From Sphingobacterium sp. CZ-2 (GTDB taxonomy: Bacteria > Bacteroidota > Bacteroidia > Sphingobacteriales > Sphingobacteriaceae): DNA of 64,000 bases. Shown piece after piece: positions 42,139-51,466 of this stretch (position 1 is its first letter; every line of letters begins with the position of its first letter). Where the stretch lies: positions 1,426,001 through 1,490,000 of the forward strand of contig NZ_CP038159.1 in assembly GCF_004526235.1 (NCBI RefSeq). Reading direction: 5' to 3'. The notes under the pieces are model-generated. The model worked only from the letters and a program-made list of their open reading frames with translations, did no database searches and was not told the origin of the DNA. The translations under genes and the position numbers were made by a program.

Positions 42139-43170
42139 ATGAAAATTGCATTTTTGATCAATCAAACGCATAAAGAAGAAGAGAAATTCACGACCACGAT
42201 ATTAGCCCTCAAAGCATTGGAGAGAGGCCATACGGTATTGTATATTGGTTTGGCAGATTTCGTTTACAAGGATGAACAGCGGGTTATGGCACACTGTAGG
42301 CTCATGGAACCTCCTGAAACCATGCCTACTGCAGCCAAGTTCATGAAAACCCTAAAAGCGAAAGAAAAAGAACTGGTCGATATGGCCGATGTGGAGGTGC
42401 TTTGGCTAAGGTTCGACCCTACCCTAGATATGATCGGAAGGCCATGGGCTTCAGCAGCAGGGATTCAGTTTTCCCAACTTGTAAAACGCAATGGAGGATT
42501 TGTTATCAATGACCCTGATAACCTAATCGAGGCGAATAATAAGCTGTACCTGCAGAATTTCCCAAAAGCCATCCGCCCAAAAACGTTGGTCACCAGAAAC
42601 CATGAAGATGTAACGGCATTCCTGAAAGAACAAGGGGATAAAATTATCCTTAAACCTTTAAAAGGCTCCGGCGGAAAGAATGTGTTTATGATCAAATCGG
42701 GAGAGACACAGAACCTGAAGCAAACGGTAGAAGCCATTGCGCGGGATGGTTATGTTATGGCTCAGGAATATCTTCCAGATGCTGTTAAAGGCGATATCCG
42801 TTTCTTCCTGCTGAATGGTGCCCCTTTGGTGGCTGAAGGTAAGTACGCCGCGGTTAGACGTGTGCAATCTGCAGATGAAATCCGAAGCAATATCCATCAG
42901 GGAGGATCGGCTCAAGAAGCAGAAATTACGGATGATATTCTAAAGTTGGTTAAAAAAGTGACCAAAAAGCTAAAGGACGACAATATGTACCTAGTGGGAT
43001 TGGACATTGTAGGCGACAAAATTATGGAGATCAATGTATTCTCTCCCGGCGCTCTGATGCATATTAATCAATTGACTGGCATTGATTTCACCGAAACCAT
43101 CATCATCGATCTGGAAAAACGAGTGAAAGCATTCTATAAACCTACTTCTCGACCACAGTCTCGTCGGTAG
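42139..43170 (+). CDS. Glutathione-synthetase-like ATP-grasp ligase
   Basis: 343 residues, soluble. N-terminal pre-ATP-grasp domain (KIAFLINQTHKEEEKFTTTI, ERGHTVLYIGLADF), then ATP-grasp: DKIILKPLKGSGGKNVFMIK (about 166-185, Lys plus Gly-rich loop), VMAQEYLPDAVKGDIRFFLL (about 206-225) and GDKIMEINVFSPGALMH (about 289-305; Glu-x-Asn for Mg2+). Overall layout is GshB-like (gamma-Glu-Cys + Gly), but no gshA is next to it, and the operon partners are hydrolases of amide bonds, so the substrate pair is open. Ends 29 bases inside the convergent YihY gene. Confidence 0.88.
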   Translation: MKIAFLINQTHKEEEKFTTTILALKALERGHTVLYIGLADFVYKDEQRVMAHCRLMEPPETMPTAAKFMKTLKAKEKELVDMADVEVLWLRFDPTLDMIGRPWASAAGIQFSQLVKRNGGFVINDPDNLIEANNKLYLQNFPKAIRPKTLVTRNHEDVTAFLKEQGDKIILKPLKGSGGKNVFMIKSGETQNLKQTVEAIARDGYVMAQEYLPDAVKGDIRFFLLNGAPLVAEGKYAAVRRVQSADEIRSNIHQGGSAQEAEITDDILKLVKKVTKKLKDDNMYLVGLDIVGDKIMEINVFSPGALMHINQLTGIDFTETIIIDLEKRVKAFYKPTSRPQSRR

Positions 43171-44131
43171 TAAGTGGAGCGGGCGGAATTTCTTTGACAT
43201 TCCGCTCGATCTCTTTAACCTCTACATGAACCGCATATTCCGATGGCTCTATCGGATAATTTTTGAAGGTGGCATATTCCCTCGTAAAAATTGCCCCAAA
43301 ATATAGAATAGCCGCGGTATAATACACCCATAATAAAATCAATACGATCGATCCAGCAGCGCCATAAGTCGTAGCGGTATCTGAATTGGAAAGATAAAAT
43401 CCTATTCCTAAGCGTCCGAAAATAAAAAGAATAGCGGTAAATAAGGCGCCCGCCTTAACCGGTTTCCATTGGATGTTGACATCAGGAAGAACCTTAAAGA
43501 TAACCGAGAATAATAAAAATATAATTCCAAAGGTTAGCATGAAATTGATGATATCCATAACATGCACGGCCATATCCGGGAAATACCGCAATAAGTTATC
43601 GGTAAAGGCAATAATGATCCCGTTGACCACTAAGGTGACCACCAATAGAAATCCTAAACCAATGACCAATGAAGAGGATAACAAACGGTCCATGATCAAT
43701 TTTAACCAACCTTTTTTCGGTTTCGCCCGCACATGCCATATTTTGTTGATGGAGTTCTGAATATCCCCAAAAACAGTGGTCGCACCAATGATTAATGTGA
43801 CTATACTGATGATCAACGCCATGGAAGATTTTCCGGAAAGCTCCAAGTTTTTAATGATTTCTTGAACCTGACGTGCTGCATTTCTTCCTATCAGTTCATT
43901 CAACTCCGAAAATAATTTACCTTTAATGGCATCTTCCCCATAGAAAATACCCGCCAAAGAGATCATCAGCACCAAAATAGGACCTATGGAAAAGATAGTA
44001 TAATAAGCCAAGGAAGCACTATACTTCATGGTATCTTCATTGATAAATCCTAATGCACTATTTTTTAAAATCGTAAAGGTGTTTTTAAAGAAACCTCCTT
44101 GTTTTTTATCTTCTTTTCGCTGTTGATCCAT
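43142..44131 (-). CDS. YihY/BrkB-family inner-membrane protein
   Basis: 329 residues with six membrane segments (TMKYSASLAYYTIFSIGPIL, GKSSMALIISIVTLIIGATT, SSLVIGLGFLLVVTLVVNGI, INFMLTFGIIFLLFSVIFKV, AGALFTAILFIFGRLGIGFY, GSIVLILLWVYYTAAILYFG). The LAYYTIFSIGP and FGDIQNSINKIWHVR-type blocks are typical of the YihY family, once wrongly called RNase BN. Function still open; an envelope or export role is supposed. The C-terminal 30 residues are acidic. 3' end overlaps the ATP-grasp gene by 29 bases. Confidence 0.9.
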   Translation of the reverse strand: MDQQRKEDKKQGGFFKNTFTILKNSALGFINEDTMKYSASLAYYTIFSIGPILVLMISLAGIFYGEDAIKGKLFSELNELIGRNAARQVQEIIKNLELSGKSSMALIISIVTLIIGATTVFGDIQNSINKIWHVRAKPKKGWLKLIMDRLLSSSLVIGLGFLLVVTLVVNGIIIAFTDNLLRYFPDMAVHVMDIINFMLTFGIIFLLFSVIFKVLPDVNIQWKPVKAGALFTAILFIFGRLGIGFYLSNSDTATTYGAAGSIVLILLWVYYTAAILYFGAIFTREYATFKNYPIEPSEYAVHVEVKEIERNVKEIPPAPLTTDETVVEK

Positions 44132-44158
44132 GTGTTGTATTTAATATTTTTTTCGAGA

Positions 44159-44259
44159 TGTAAGTGAGGTGTAAGTGACTTGCAAGTGTGGTGTAAGTGC
44201 AAAAAGGCACTTACAATATACTTACAACCTAATTACAGTATACTTAAAGTGTGTTCACA
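44159..44259. repeat. 11-bp-period inverted motif array (copy 2, best)
   Basis: TGTAAGTG-type octamers at 44159, 44170, 44181 and 44192; after an 8-base A-rich loop the inverted CACTTACA-type octamers at 44208, 44219, 44230, 44241 and 44252. All intervals within each half are exactly 11 bases. The spacer bases are not conserved. It fills the gap between the YihY and lipoprotein genes. Confidence 0.9.
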
Positions 44260-44344
44260 GTCCTATTCAAGGCTTTATCCTTAAAACACCAAAGTCAAAA
44301 AATGGTTTGAAACCAGTAAAATATGGGGATTGCTTTGAACCTAG

Positions 44345-44941
44345 CTAAGAAGCTTCCTCAAATCTACCTTCGGAAGTCAGCAAATAATTGGTAACCGTTT
44401 TTGTAGGCTCTTCCGACATGTAATTCCAATCGGTAAGCACTACCCTATCCTTCTCCATCACGCTCTCCTTCCGAAAAGCTGATTCGGCAATCTCATCATA
44501 GGCAATATCCAAGAAATCAATGATTTTTCCTTCTTTATTGATATTCAACAAGGTTGTAATGATTTCATGTTCTCCTAGAGGATAGGTCAATACAATACTA
44601 TAATAGGCTGGAGAATAGTGAAGCCTATACCTCAAGCGTACATCTTTAAAATTCACTTCATCGGCCTCAAAATGGATACGTTTCAAAAAATCAGGATTAT
44701 GGATCCCTTTTTTATCCACATTATCAAAATTGGTCGAATCGGCCAAAGGAAATGAACGGTTATCAAGGCCTTCGATAACGGCCAAAATTTCGTCCTTTTC
44801 TTCGGATGTTGGGGCAACGGAAACTTCCTTTTCTTCTTGCTGAACAAGCTGCTCCACAGGCTGTTCTACAACCTTATTCTCGGTCTGCTGTCTACAACCT
44901 ACCAGCACAATAAAACAACATGTTGTCAAAAAGATTTTCAT
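44345..44941 (-). CDS. Hypothetical lipoprotein
   Basis: 198 residues. Lipoprotein signal MKIFLTTCCFIVLVGC with lipobox LVGC. A Gln/Glu/Val-rich low-complexity spacer follows (VEQPVEQLVQQEEKEVS), then a beta-rich mature domain (FKDVRLRYRLHYSPAYYSIV, TYPLGEHEIITTLLNINKEG) of unknown family. Lies between two 11-bp array-containing or terminator-containing gaps, so probably its own transcript. Confidence 0.7.
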   Translation of the reverse strand: MKIFLTTCCFIVLVGCRQQTENKVVEQPVEQLVQQEEKEVSVAPTSEEKDEILAVIEGLDNRSFPLADSTNFDNVDKKGIHNPDFLKRIHFEADEVNFKDVRLRYRLHYSPAYYSIVLTYPLGEHEIITTLLNINKEGKIIDFLDIAYDEIAESAFRKESVMEKDRVVLTDWNYMSEEPTKTVTNYLLTSEGRFEEAS

Positions 44942-45054
44942 TTCCCGTTCGAATTTTCTGCAAAATTAATCAATTTCAGAACAAGTTTGTAGGGTAGAAA
45001 GTTTTGTAGGGCAGCTAATTATTTCAATTTTCTAAACATTCAGCTACAATTACG

Positions 45055-45090
45055 AAAAAAGAGGCTGAATCTTTACGATCAGCCTCTTTA
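45055..45090 (-). terminator. Terminator of the RND efflux operon
   Basis: Reverse-strand arms AAAGAGGCTGA and TCAGCCTCTTT around a short loop, followed by T-rich TTTTCG. Confidence 0.85.
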
Positions 45091-45112
45091 AGTATGTGAT
45101 TTTTAAATTGTT

Positions 45113-48100
45113 CTAGTTGTGTTTCACATCCATTTCATCCACATAATGTTCGTTCGGAACATAATCGGCATCAATAAGTTCCACATAGTTGGTTTTCTTT
45201 TTACTTCCCCAACGGCGGCCCATACTATCAAATAGCGAATAAACCACTGGAACTACCACTAAGGTAAGTAATAGGGAAGATAATAGACCCCCGATAATTA
45301 CGATAGCCAAACCTTTGTTCATATCTGCACCATCACCTGTTGCCAACGCGATCGGGATCATACCGAATACCATCGCAATGGTCGTCATTAAGATCGGACG
45401 AAGACGGGCATGGTTGGCAGCAACCAAGGCATCGTGCGTAGTATCCCCATTATCCTTACGGTGGTTAGCAAAGTCGACCAATAGGATCGCATTCTTCGCC
45501 ACCAAACCGATCAACATGATGATACCTAAGATGGTAAAGATGTTCAAGGATTGACCAGTCAATGCCAATAAGATCAAGGCTCCAATAAAGGATAGTGGAA
45601 TCGAGAACATCACGACAAATGGTGTACTGAAACTATCGTACAGGGAAACCATTACCAAGTAAACCAACAGGATAGATGCCAATAATGCCACTCCCAAGGT
45701 CCCGAAACCTTCTTGTTGGTTTTCCATGTTACCACCCCAGATATAGACTACTCCTGGCTTACGCTCTAACTTAGAGAACTCTGCTTCCCATTCTCCAGCC
45801 ACATCCCCTAAGGTACGACCTACAAGAGATGCTTGAACCGAAACAGCTGGCGATTTATCACGACGCTCCAATAAGGAAGGTCCTGAACCGTATCCTACCG
45901 TAGCAAATTGCTCTAAGGAAATAGGAACACCTTGTTTGTTGATGAATTTCAATCCCCTCACATCAGCGATGTTAGAACGGCTAGCTTCATCAAAACGGAT
46001 ATTGATATCATATTCATTATCACCTGCACGGAATTTATTGTCTGTATTTCCGGAGAATGCTGTTTGCATGGTCATACCTACGGTAGCCACATCCAAACCT
46101 AATGAAGTCATTTTCTCGCGGTCTACCTGCACATTGATTTCAGGGTTACCACCTTCAGAAGTTAATTTCACGTTGGTAGCTCCCGGAACCTTACGAAGTA
46201 GGTCTGCTGCTTTCTCAGCAAATTCATTCGCATCTTTCAGGTCAGAACCGATCACGGTCAATTTCAATGGTGCCTGTTCTGCTCCCATCAATCCCATACT
46301 CACGAATTTTACCTTCGCTCCTACCAATTCTTTTTCCAATTCACGTTGCAATCTTGCCGCATAAACTTTTGAATTCTCGGTATAGGTATCCTTCATGATC
46401 ACGTGGATCTCGGATTTATAACGCGTTCCTGAAGTAGAGTTCATACCATCTGAGGACTGACCTACTGTAGTAATGATACGTTCCACTTCTGGCTTATTTT
46501 TAATGATATTCTCTGCTTTTTGGGTCAGGAAGTTGGTCTTCTCTAGAGAAGCATCTTTCTCCAACTCAAACTGCATCAGGTATTCCCCTTTGTCCGAAGA
46601 TGGGAAAAAGTCAGTACCGATATAACCTGCAGGAACCAGGGCACAAGATCCTACCAAAAGGAAAAAGGCGATAAATAAAGTTCCCAACTTGGTCCATCTG
46701 TTCTTCAATGACCATTCCAAGATACCGGAGATCCAGTGGGTGAATTTGGTCAATCCAGCTTCAAATCCATGGATGATCTTTCCAAAGAAAGAGTTTGGAT
46801 TCAAATGCTCTAATTTTCCGAAACGGGAATATAACCAAGGCACCACCGAGAAAGATACCAATAAGGATAGTAAGGTCGATATAATAACCGTTACACAGAA
46901 CTGCGCAAGGATATTAGCCACCAAACCAGAAGACATCGCGATCGGTAAAAATACCACCACGATAACCAAAGTAATCGCTGTTACGGTAAAACCGATCTCT
47001 TTTGCTCCGTCGTAAGCCGCACGCACCTTGTTCTTACCCATCTCCATATGGCGGTGGATATTCTCGATAACAACGATCGCATCATCGACAAGGATACCCA
47101 CTACTAGGGAAAGTCCTAAAAGGGACATCAAGTTCAGGGTATAACCCATCAACAATAATCCGATAAAGGTCGCGATCAAGGACAATGGAATAGCCACCAT
47201 GGTAATCGCCGCATTTCTCAAGGAATGCAAGAAGAACAACATGATGAAACCTACCAAGGCAATCGCGATCAATAAGTCATGGATTACGTTATTTGCTGCG
47301 TTCAAAGTATAATCTGTCGAGTCATTCGCCAACAATACTTTCACATTGTCTTTCGAATAATCTGTTTCAACCGTTGCAATAGTTTCTTTTACCAACCTGG
47401 ATACCTCTACCGCATTCGCATCCGACTGCTTGAACACCTGTAACATGATGGTATTCTTTTGGTCTAAACGAGCGATCTTTTCGATCTCTTTGATACCATC
47501 CTGTACATCGGCCACATCACGAAGGAAAATCGTTGTTCCAGTCGGAGTAGTAATAGGCAGGTTTCTCAATTCATCAATTGACGTTACTTTACCGGCCAAA
47601 CGGATGGTGGTACGGTTTTCACGTGTACTCACATTACCTGTAGGGAAATCGAGGTTGGATGATCCGATCACCTGTTGGATCTGACCAATGGATAAGCCAT
47701 ATCCTTCCAATTTCTGTGCATCCACACTGATCTGGATCTCTCTTTCTTCACCACCGATCAGGTCTACTTTCGCAACACCATTGATACGGGCAAAGATCGG
47801 TTGGATCTTATTGTCCAGTAAGTCGTAAAGTTGTTTCTCCGATAGGTTGGAAGTCACCGCTAAACTCATAATAGCGACATCATCCAAGGAGAATTTATTC
47901 AACGATGGTGCATCAACATCATCTGGTAAATCGTTCAGGATGGCATTGATCTTACGTTGGGCATCGGTCAACAGGAAGTTGACATCGGCTCCGTCGTTCA
48001 AGGTAATCATCACCACCGAAACGTTTTCCATGGAAGTAGCTTCCAATTTTTTGATGTTTTCCAAGGAGGAGACGGCATCCTCAATTTTCTTGGTTACGGT

Positions 48101-48283
48101 ATTTTCCACCTCCGTAGGCGAGGCACCTGGATATACAGTTTGCACGGTAATTACGTTTACCTCAAACTTAGGTACCAACTCATACCCCAACTGGGTATAG
48201 GAGAATATCCCCCCCAAGGTCAGTATTATAAATAATACGATGATCAGGCTGGGACGTTTTATCGATATTTCAGTAATCTTCAT
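45113..48283 (-). CDS. RND efflux transporter permease (HAE1/AcrB type)
   Basis: 1056 residues. N-terminal MKITEISIKRPSLIIVLFII and the second copy starting near residue 530 (WTKLGTLFIAFFLLVGS) show the duplicated RND fold with 12 helices. The proton-relay Asp pair is in GILVDDAIVVIENIHRHMEMG (residues about 398-418), and KNAILLVDFANHRKD repeats the block in the second half. This points to a hydrophobe/drug exporter, not a metal one. Last gene of the tetR-tolC-adaptor-permease operon; the adaptor ends 26 bases upstream. Confidence 0.95.
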   Translation of the reverse strand: MKITEISIKRPSLIIVLFIILTLGGIFSYTQLGYELVPKFEVNVITVQTVYPGASPTEVENTVTKKIEDAVSSLENIKKLEATSMENVSVVMITLNDGADVNFLLTDAQRKINAILNDLPDDVDAPSLNKFSLDDVAIMSLAVTSNLSEKQLYDLLDNKIQPIFARINGVAKVDLIGGEEREIQISVDAQKLEGYGLSIGQIQQVIGSSNLDFPTGNVSTRENRTTIRLAGKVTSIDELRNLPITTPTGTTIFLRDVADVQDGIKEIEKIARLDQKNTIMLQVFKQSDANAVEVSRLVKETIATVETDYSKDNVKVLLANDSTDYTLNAANNVIHDLLIAIALVGFIMLFFLHSLRNAAITMVAIPLSLIATFIGLLLMGYTLNLMSLLGLSLVVGILVDDAIVVIENIHRHMEMGKNKVRAAYDGAKEIGFTVTAITLVIVVVFLPIAMSSGLVANILAQFCVTVIISTLLSLLVSFSVVPWLYSRFGKLEHLNPNSFFGKIIHGFEAGLTKFTHWISGILEWSLKNRWTKLGTLFIAFFLLVGSCALVPAGYIGTDFFPSSDKGEYLMQFELEKDASLEKTNFLTQKAENIIKNKPEVERIITTVGQSSDGMNSTSGTRYKSEIHVIMKDTYTENSKVYAARLQRELEKELVGAKVKFVSMGLMGAEQAPLKLTVIGSDLKDANEFAEKAADLLRKVPGATNVKLTSEGGNPEINVQVDREKMTSLGLDVATVGMTMQTAFSGNTDNKFRAGDNEYDINIRFDEASRSNIADVRGLKFINKQGVPISLEQFATVGYGSGPSLLERRDKSPAVSVQASLVGRTLGDVAGEWEAEFSKLERKPGVVYIWGGNMENQQEGFGTLGVALLASILLVYLVMVSLYDSFSTPFVVMFSIPLSFIGALILLALTGQSLNIFTILGIIMLIGLVAKNAILLVDFANHRKDNGDTTHDALVAANHARLRPILMTTIAMVFGMIPIALATGDGADMNKGLAIVIIGGLLSSLLLTLVVVPVVYSLFDSMGRRWGSKKKTNYVELIDADYVPNEHYVDEMDVKHN

Positions 48284-48309
48284 AATAGAATTGTCGTACT
48301 TAGCACAAA

Positions 48310-49368
48310 TTATTTAATAACTTCAACCGCAGTTTGATCCAACAAGTTGATCTGACCAGAAGTGATCACCTGATCGCCAGCTTGAAGACCGCTTGTGATT
48401 TCGATTAAATCACCAAAGCTTCTACCCGATTGAACTTTTGTTTCGATGGCTTTGCCATTTCTCAATACAAACACCTTGTTATCAGAGATGGAACCTACGA
48501 AAGCTGTACGAGGGATAACCAACGCTGAAGCAGTTCCAGAACCGCCGAATACCGCTGTTCCGTACATACCTGCACGAAGGTCATTGTTAGGGTTGTTAGC
48601 AATTTCGATCTCTACAGGGAAGTTCAAGCTACCATCAGATTTAGGTGCGATGAACGTAATTCTACCTGTAAATTTCTTGTCGCTGTATACACTAGCCAAT
48701 ACTTCTACTGTCTGTCCGACGCGAAGTGTTGCCACATTTTTCTCATCTACATTAACTCTCAATTTCAAGGTGCTCACATTAACGATATCAAATGCCGGAG
48801 TACCTGGACTTACATAAGCACCTGGTTCAATTTTACGGGAATTTACGATACCAGAAACTGATGTTTTGATTGTTACATCACCCGCAGTTAACTTCGCACT
48901 TTTCAAGTTGTTCTTTGCGTTTTCGAATTGAAGACGCATCTGATCTACCTGTGCTTGGGTTACACCACCAGTAGTTAATGCACTCTGATAACGTTGAAGG
49001 TTGGATTGTGCAATATCGTATGCCGCTTGTGCATTGGATACATTTACATTCAATTTATCACCTTCAACCACCGCTAAGGTTTGACCTGCACCAACTCGTG
49101 ATCCCTCATCCACCAACACTCTTACTACACGGCCACCTGTTTCTGCAGCTACGGTAACTTCTTGTTTCGGCATAAACGTACCATTGGCTTGGTAAGCTAA
49201 GTTCATGGCTTCTGTACGAGCTGTATCAATACGTACAGCTACCGCAGCATTTTTCTCTGCTACCACGGCAGTCTCTGCTTCAACTTTCTTTTTGTTCTTG
49301 TTCAAAATCATGAACATCCCTACTAGGGCTGCCCCGATTACTATAATAGCTATTATTGCGCGTTTCAT
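48310..49368 (-). CDS. RND periplasmic adaptor subunit (HlyD/AcrA-like)
   Basis: 352 residues with an N-terminal membrane anchor (IIAIIVIGAALVGMFMIL). Lipoyl/beta-barrel blocks: VAAETGGRVVRVLVDEGSRV, helical hairpin AAYDIAQSNLQRYQSALTTG, and GDVTIKTSVSGIVNSRKIEP. Ends QVITSGQINLLDQTAVEVIK. Links the permease to the TolC-like channel. Tightly spaced between tolC-like (13 bases) and permease genes. Confidence 0.95.
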   Translation of the reverse strand: MKRAIIAIIVIGAALVGMFMILNKNKKKVEAETAVVAEKNAAVAVRIDTARTEAMNLAYQANGTFMPKQEVTVAAETGGRVVRVLVDEGSRVGAGQTLAVVEGDKLNVNVSNAQAAYDIAQSNLQRYQSALTTGGVTQAQVDQMRLQFENAKNNLKSAKLTAGDVTIKTSVSGIVNSRKIEPGAYVSPGTPAFDIVNVSTLKLRVNVDEKNVATLRVGQTVEVLASVYSDKKFTGRITFIAPKSDGSLNFPVEIEIANNPNNDLRAGMYGTAVFGGSGTASALVIPRTAFVGSISDNKVFVLRNGKAIETKVQSGRSFGDLIEITSGLQAGDQVITSGQINLLDQTAVEVIK

Positions 49369-49381
49369 ATGGAGTGTTATA

Positions 49382-50719
49382 TTATTCGTTAATTAAAGAT
49401 TTGATGTTACCGTTCGCTTTGATCAATTGGATCTCGGCAACTTTATAGTTCAATAAAGAGGTGTTCAAGTTATTTTCTGCATCTGCCAAAGCATTCTCTG
49501 CATCTAATAGTTCGGTCAATGTGGCCAAACCATTGTGGTAGTTGTTCTGCGTATTGGACAACACATTTTTGGCAAGTTCGATGTTACGGCGGTTATTGTC
49601 TACCGTGATCAAACTATTCTTGATCTGTGCTCTTGCGTTTTCTGCTGCAAGGTTCAATCCTAATTTTGCATCTTCTTTATCTACCTGTGCCTTACGGATC
49701 TCCACATTTGCCTGGTTGATCTGTGATTTAGTTCTTCCACCACTAAAAATCGGGATGGAAAGGTTCAGACCGATGGCTGAATAAGGAGAGAAATTGGCGT
49801 TGCTATTGAAAATTGGAAATTTCTGACCAAATCCTAGATATCCCAAGTTTCCAGTAAAGGATAGGTTCGGGTAATAGTTGGAGATCATCGCTTTCTTGTT
49901 CAGCTCCAACAATTCGATCTGCTTATCCAATAACTTGATTTCCGTACGGTTATCCAAGTTGAATTCTGCACTTAGGTAATCGGCTTTGATATCAAAGGTT
50001 TCCTTCGGAAGGACAATGTCTTCTGTAATGGGCATACCGATAGCGAATTTCAAGGCATTTTCGCGAAGATCTGCCCCATTGATCACCTGTTGTTTGGAAG
50101 CCAAAAGGTTATTGATCGCTACTTCCACACGGTCAAGGTCAATTTTCTTTGCTAAACCAGCATCCACCAAGCCTTTTAAAACATCTCTCGTTTTGATTGT
50201 GTTCTGAAGGTTGTTTTCAATCGTCTGCAATTGCATTTCCGATTGGTAAACTTCGTAATACGCATTGGCTACTTTCTCGATCAATTGCTCATCTGTCAGT
50301 TCATTGTTGATCTGATAGAATTCGCGAGTCGATTTAGCGGCCTTTAATCCGGTAAACAAGGACTGGTTAAAGATCTGCTGGCTCACTTGCACAACAGCAT
50401 TGGCTTGCCAAGGTTGTCCAAATGCTACCATGATCGTTTCTCCGGGCCTTCCCATCAAGGCACCATCCAATGCACTTTTCTGAATCAATGGATTATAGGT
50501 CAAGGATCCTTGTCCGCTGATCTGCGGCAATGCTCCTGCACGTACTTCAGCAATCTTGTATTCTGAATTCTCCAGGTCCAGTTTTGATTTCTTTGCCTCC
50601 GCTTTGTTTTCTAACGCATACTTGACTGCCTCCTGCAACGTCAAGGTTTCTTGCGCATGTAAGAATGTGCCGGTAAAAATACCAGACAACATTAGTGCGA
50701 TTACTTTTATATTTCTCAT
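49382..50719 (-). CDS. TolC-family outer-membrane efflux protein
   Basis: 445 residues with a signal peptide (VIALMLSGIFTGTFLHAQ). Two outer membrane efflux repeats: TLQEAVKYALENKAEAKKS and LTDEQLIEKVANAYYEVYQS in the first, LSFTGNLGYLGFG and the coiled parts AQIKNSLITVDNNRRNIELA, NTQNNYHNGLATLTELLDAE in the second. Forms the exit duct of the efflux pump. The start lies 4 bases after the TetR stop. Confidence 0.95.
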   Translation of the reverse strand: MRNIKVIALMLSGIFTGTFLHAQETLTLQEAVKYALENKAEAKKSKLDLENSEYKIAEVRAGALPQISGQGSLTYNPLIQKSALDGALMGRPGETIMVAFGQPWQANAVVQVSQQIFNQSLFTGLKAAKSTREFYQINNELTDEQLIEKVANAYYEVYQSEMQLQTIENNLQNTIKTRDVLKGLVDAGLAKKIDLDRVEVAINNLLASKQQVINGADLRENALKFAIGMPITEDIVLPKETFDIKADYLSAEFNLDNRTEIKLLDKQIELLELNKKAMISNYYPNLSFTGNLGYLGFGQKFPIFNSNANFSPYSAIGLNLSIPIFSGGRTKSQINQANVEIRKAQVDKEDAKLGLNLAAENARAQIKNSLITVDNNRRNIELAKNVLSNTQNNYHNGLATLTELLDAENALADAENNLNTSLLNYKVAEIQLIKANGNIKSLINE

Positions 50720-50723
50720 GGTG

Positions 50724-51326
50724 TTAATTGCGATTTATTTTACCATCAAAGATCAATTTTGCCGACCTTTTTTGGCTTTCTAATATTTTATCCACATTGC
50801 TATCGTTCGGAATGCCTGTAATCACATCCGCAACGGTATGTAATAGGGCGATGCCTTTCTGTATTTCCGTTAAACAAACGGCTGCCTCGTCTATATTATT
50901 CATTTTCAACTCTCCGGCTTCTACAGCTTTGTTCAATAGGCTTTTCAATACTTCCACATCCCTTTTATAGAATTTCTCCATCGTATCGGTCAGATCGATA
51001 CCTTTGATCCAATCCAAATTCTCATTGATCTGGAACAGGTAGTATTTACGCATGAAACGAGACCTCGTTTCTATGACTTCATTGACCACCTTCAAAATAT
51101 CACCATTGTATTTTTCAACGATGGCCAATTCCGCTTCATGCAGATCAGAGGCGATCTTGCATAAAACATCAATTATCAAGGATGGTTTGTCCGGATAATA
51201 ATAATATAGATTTGCTTTTGTAATTCGTAGATCGTCGGCAATCTCGTTCATAGTGGTTTTGTGGAAACCAAAATGTGAGAAGCGCTTTAGCGCCACCTCG
51301 ATGATCTGATCCTTACGATTCTCCAT
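50724..51326 (-). CDS. TetR-family transcriptional regulator of the efflux operon
   Basis: 200 residues. N-terminal TetR helix-turn-helix: IIEVALKRFSHFGFHKTTMN, EIADDLRITKANLYYYYPDK. The C-terminal ligand domain is alpha-helical. It is the first gene of the same transcription unit as the pump, so it probably represses its own promoter (upstream of 51326) and is released by the pump substrate. Promoter/operator not resolved. Confidence 0.93.
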   Translation of the reverse strand: MENRKDQIIEVALKRFSHFGFHKTTMNEIADDLRITKANLYYYYPDKPSLIIDVLCKIASDLHEAELAIVEKYNGDILKVVNEVIETRSRFMRKYYLFQINENLDWIKGIDLTDTMEKFYKRDVEVLKSLLNKAVEAGELKMNNIDEAAVCLTEIQKGIALLHTVADVITGIPNDSNVDKILESQKRSAKLIFDGKINRN

Positions 51327-51466
51327 TTTTACTTTTGTTATTTTTGACTTTTTCTAAAAATTGTTCAAAAGTAAAGAATAGAAAATAAATAATATCATTC
51401 CTTTGTCATAAAAACGATTATTAACATTTTCTTAACTTAGGAAGCGTATTTTATGAAGTGTAGAGA

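Noticed and set aside
44159-44259. 11-bp array read as a terminator or CRISPR
   Set aside because: No T run at the ends, units too short and no spacer; regular 11-base steps are not a feature of either.
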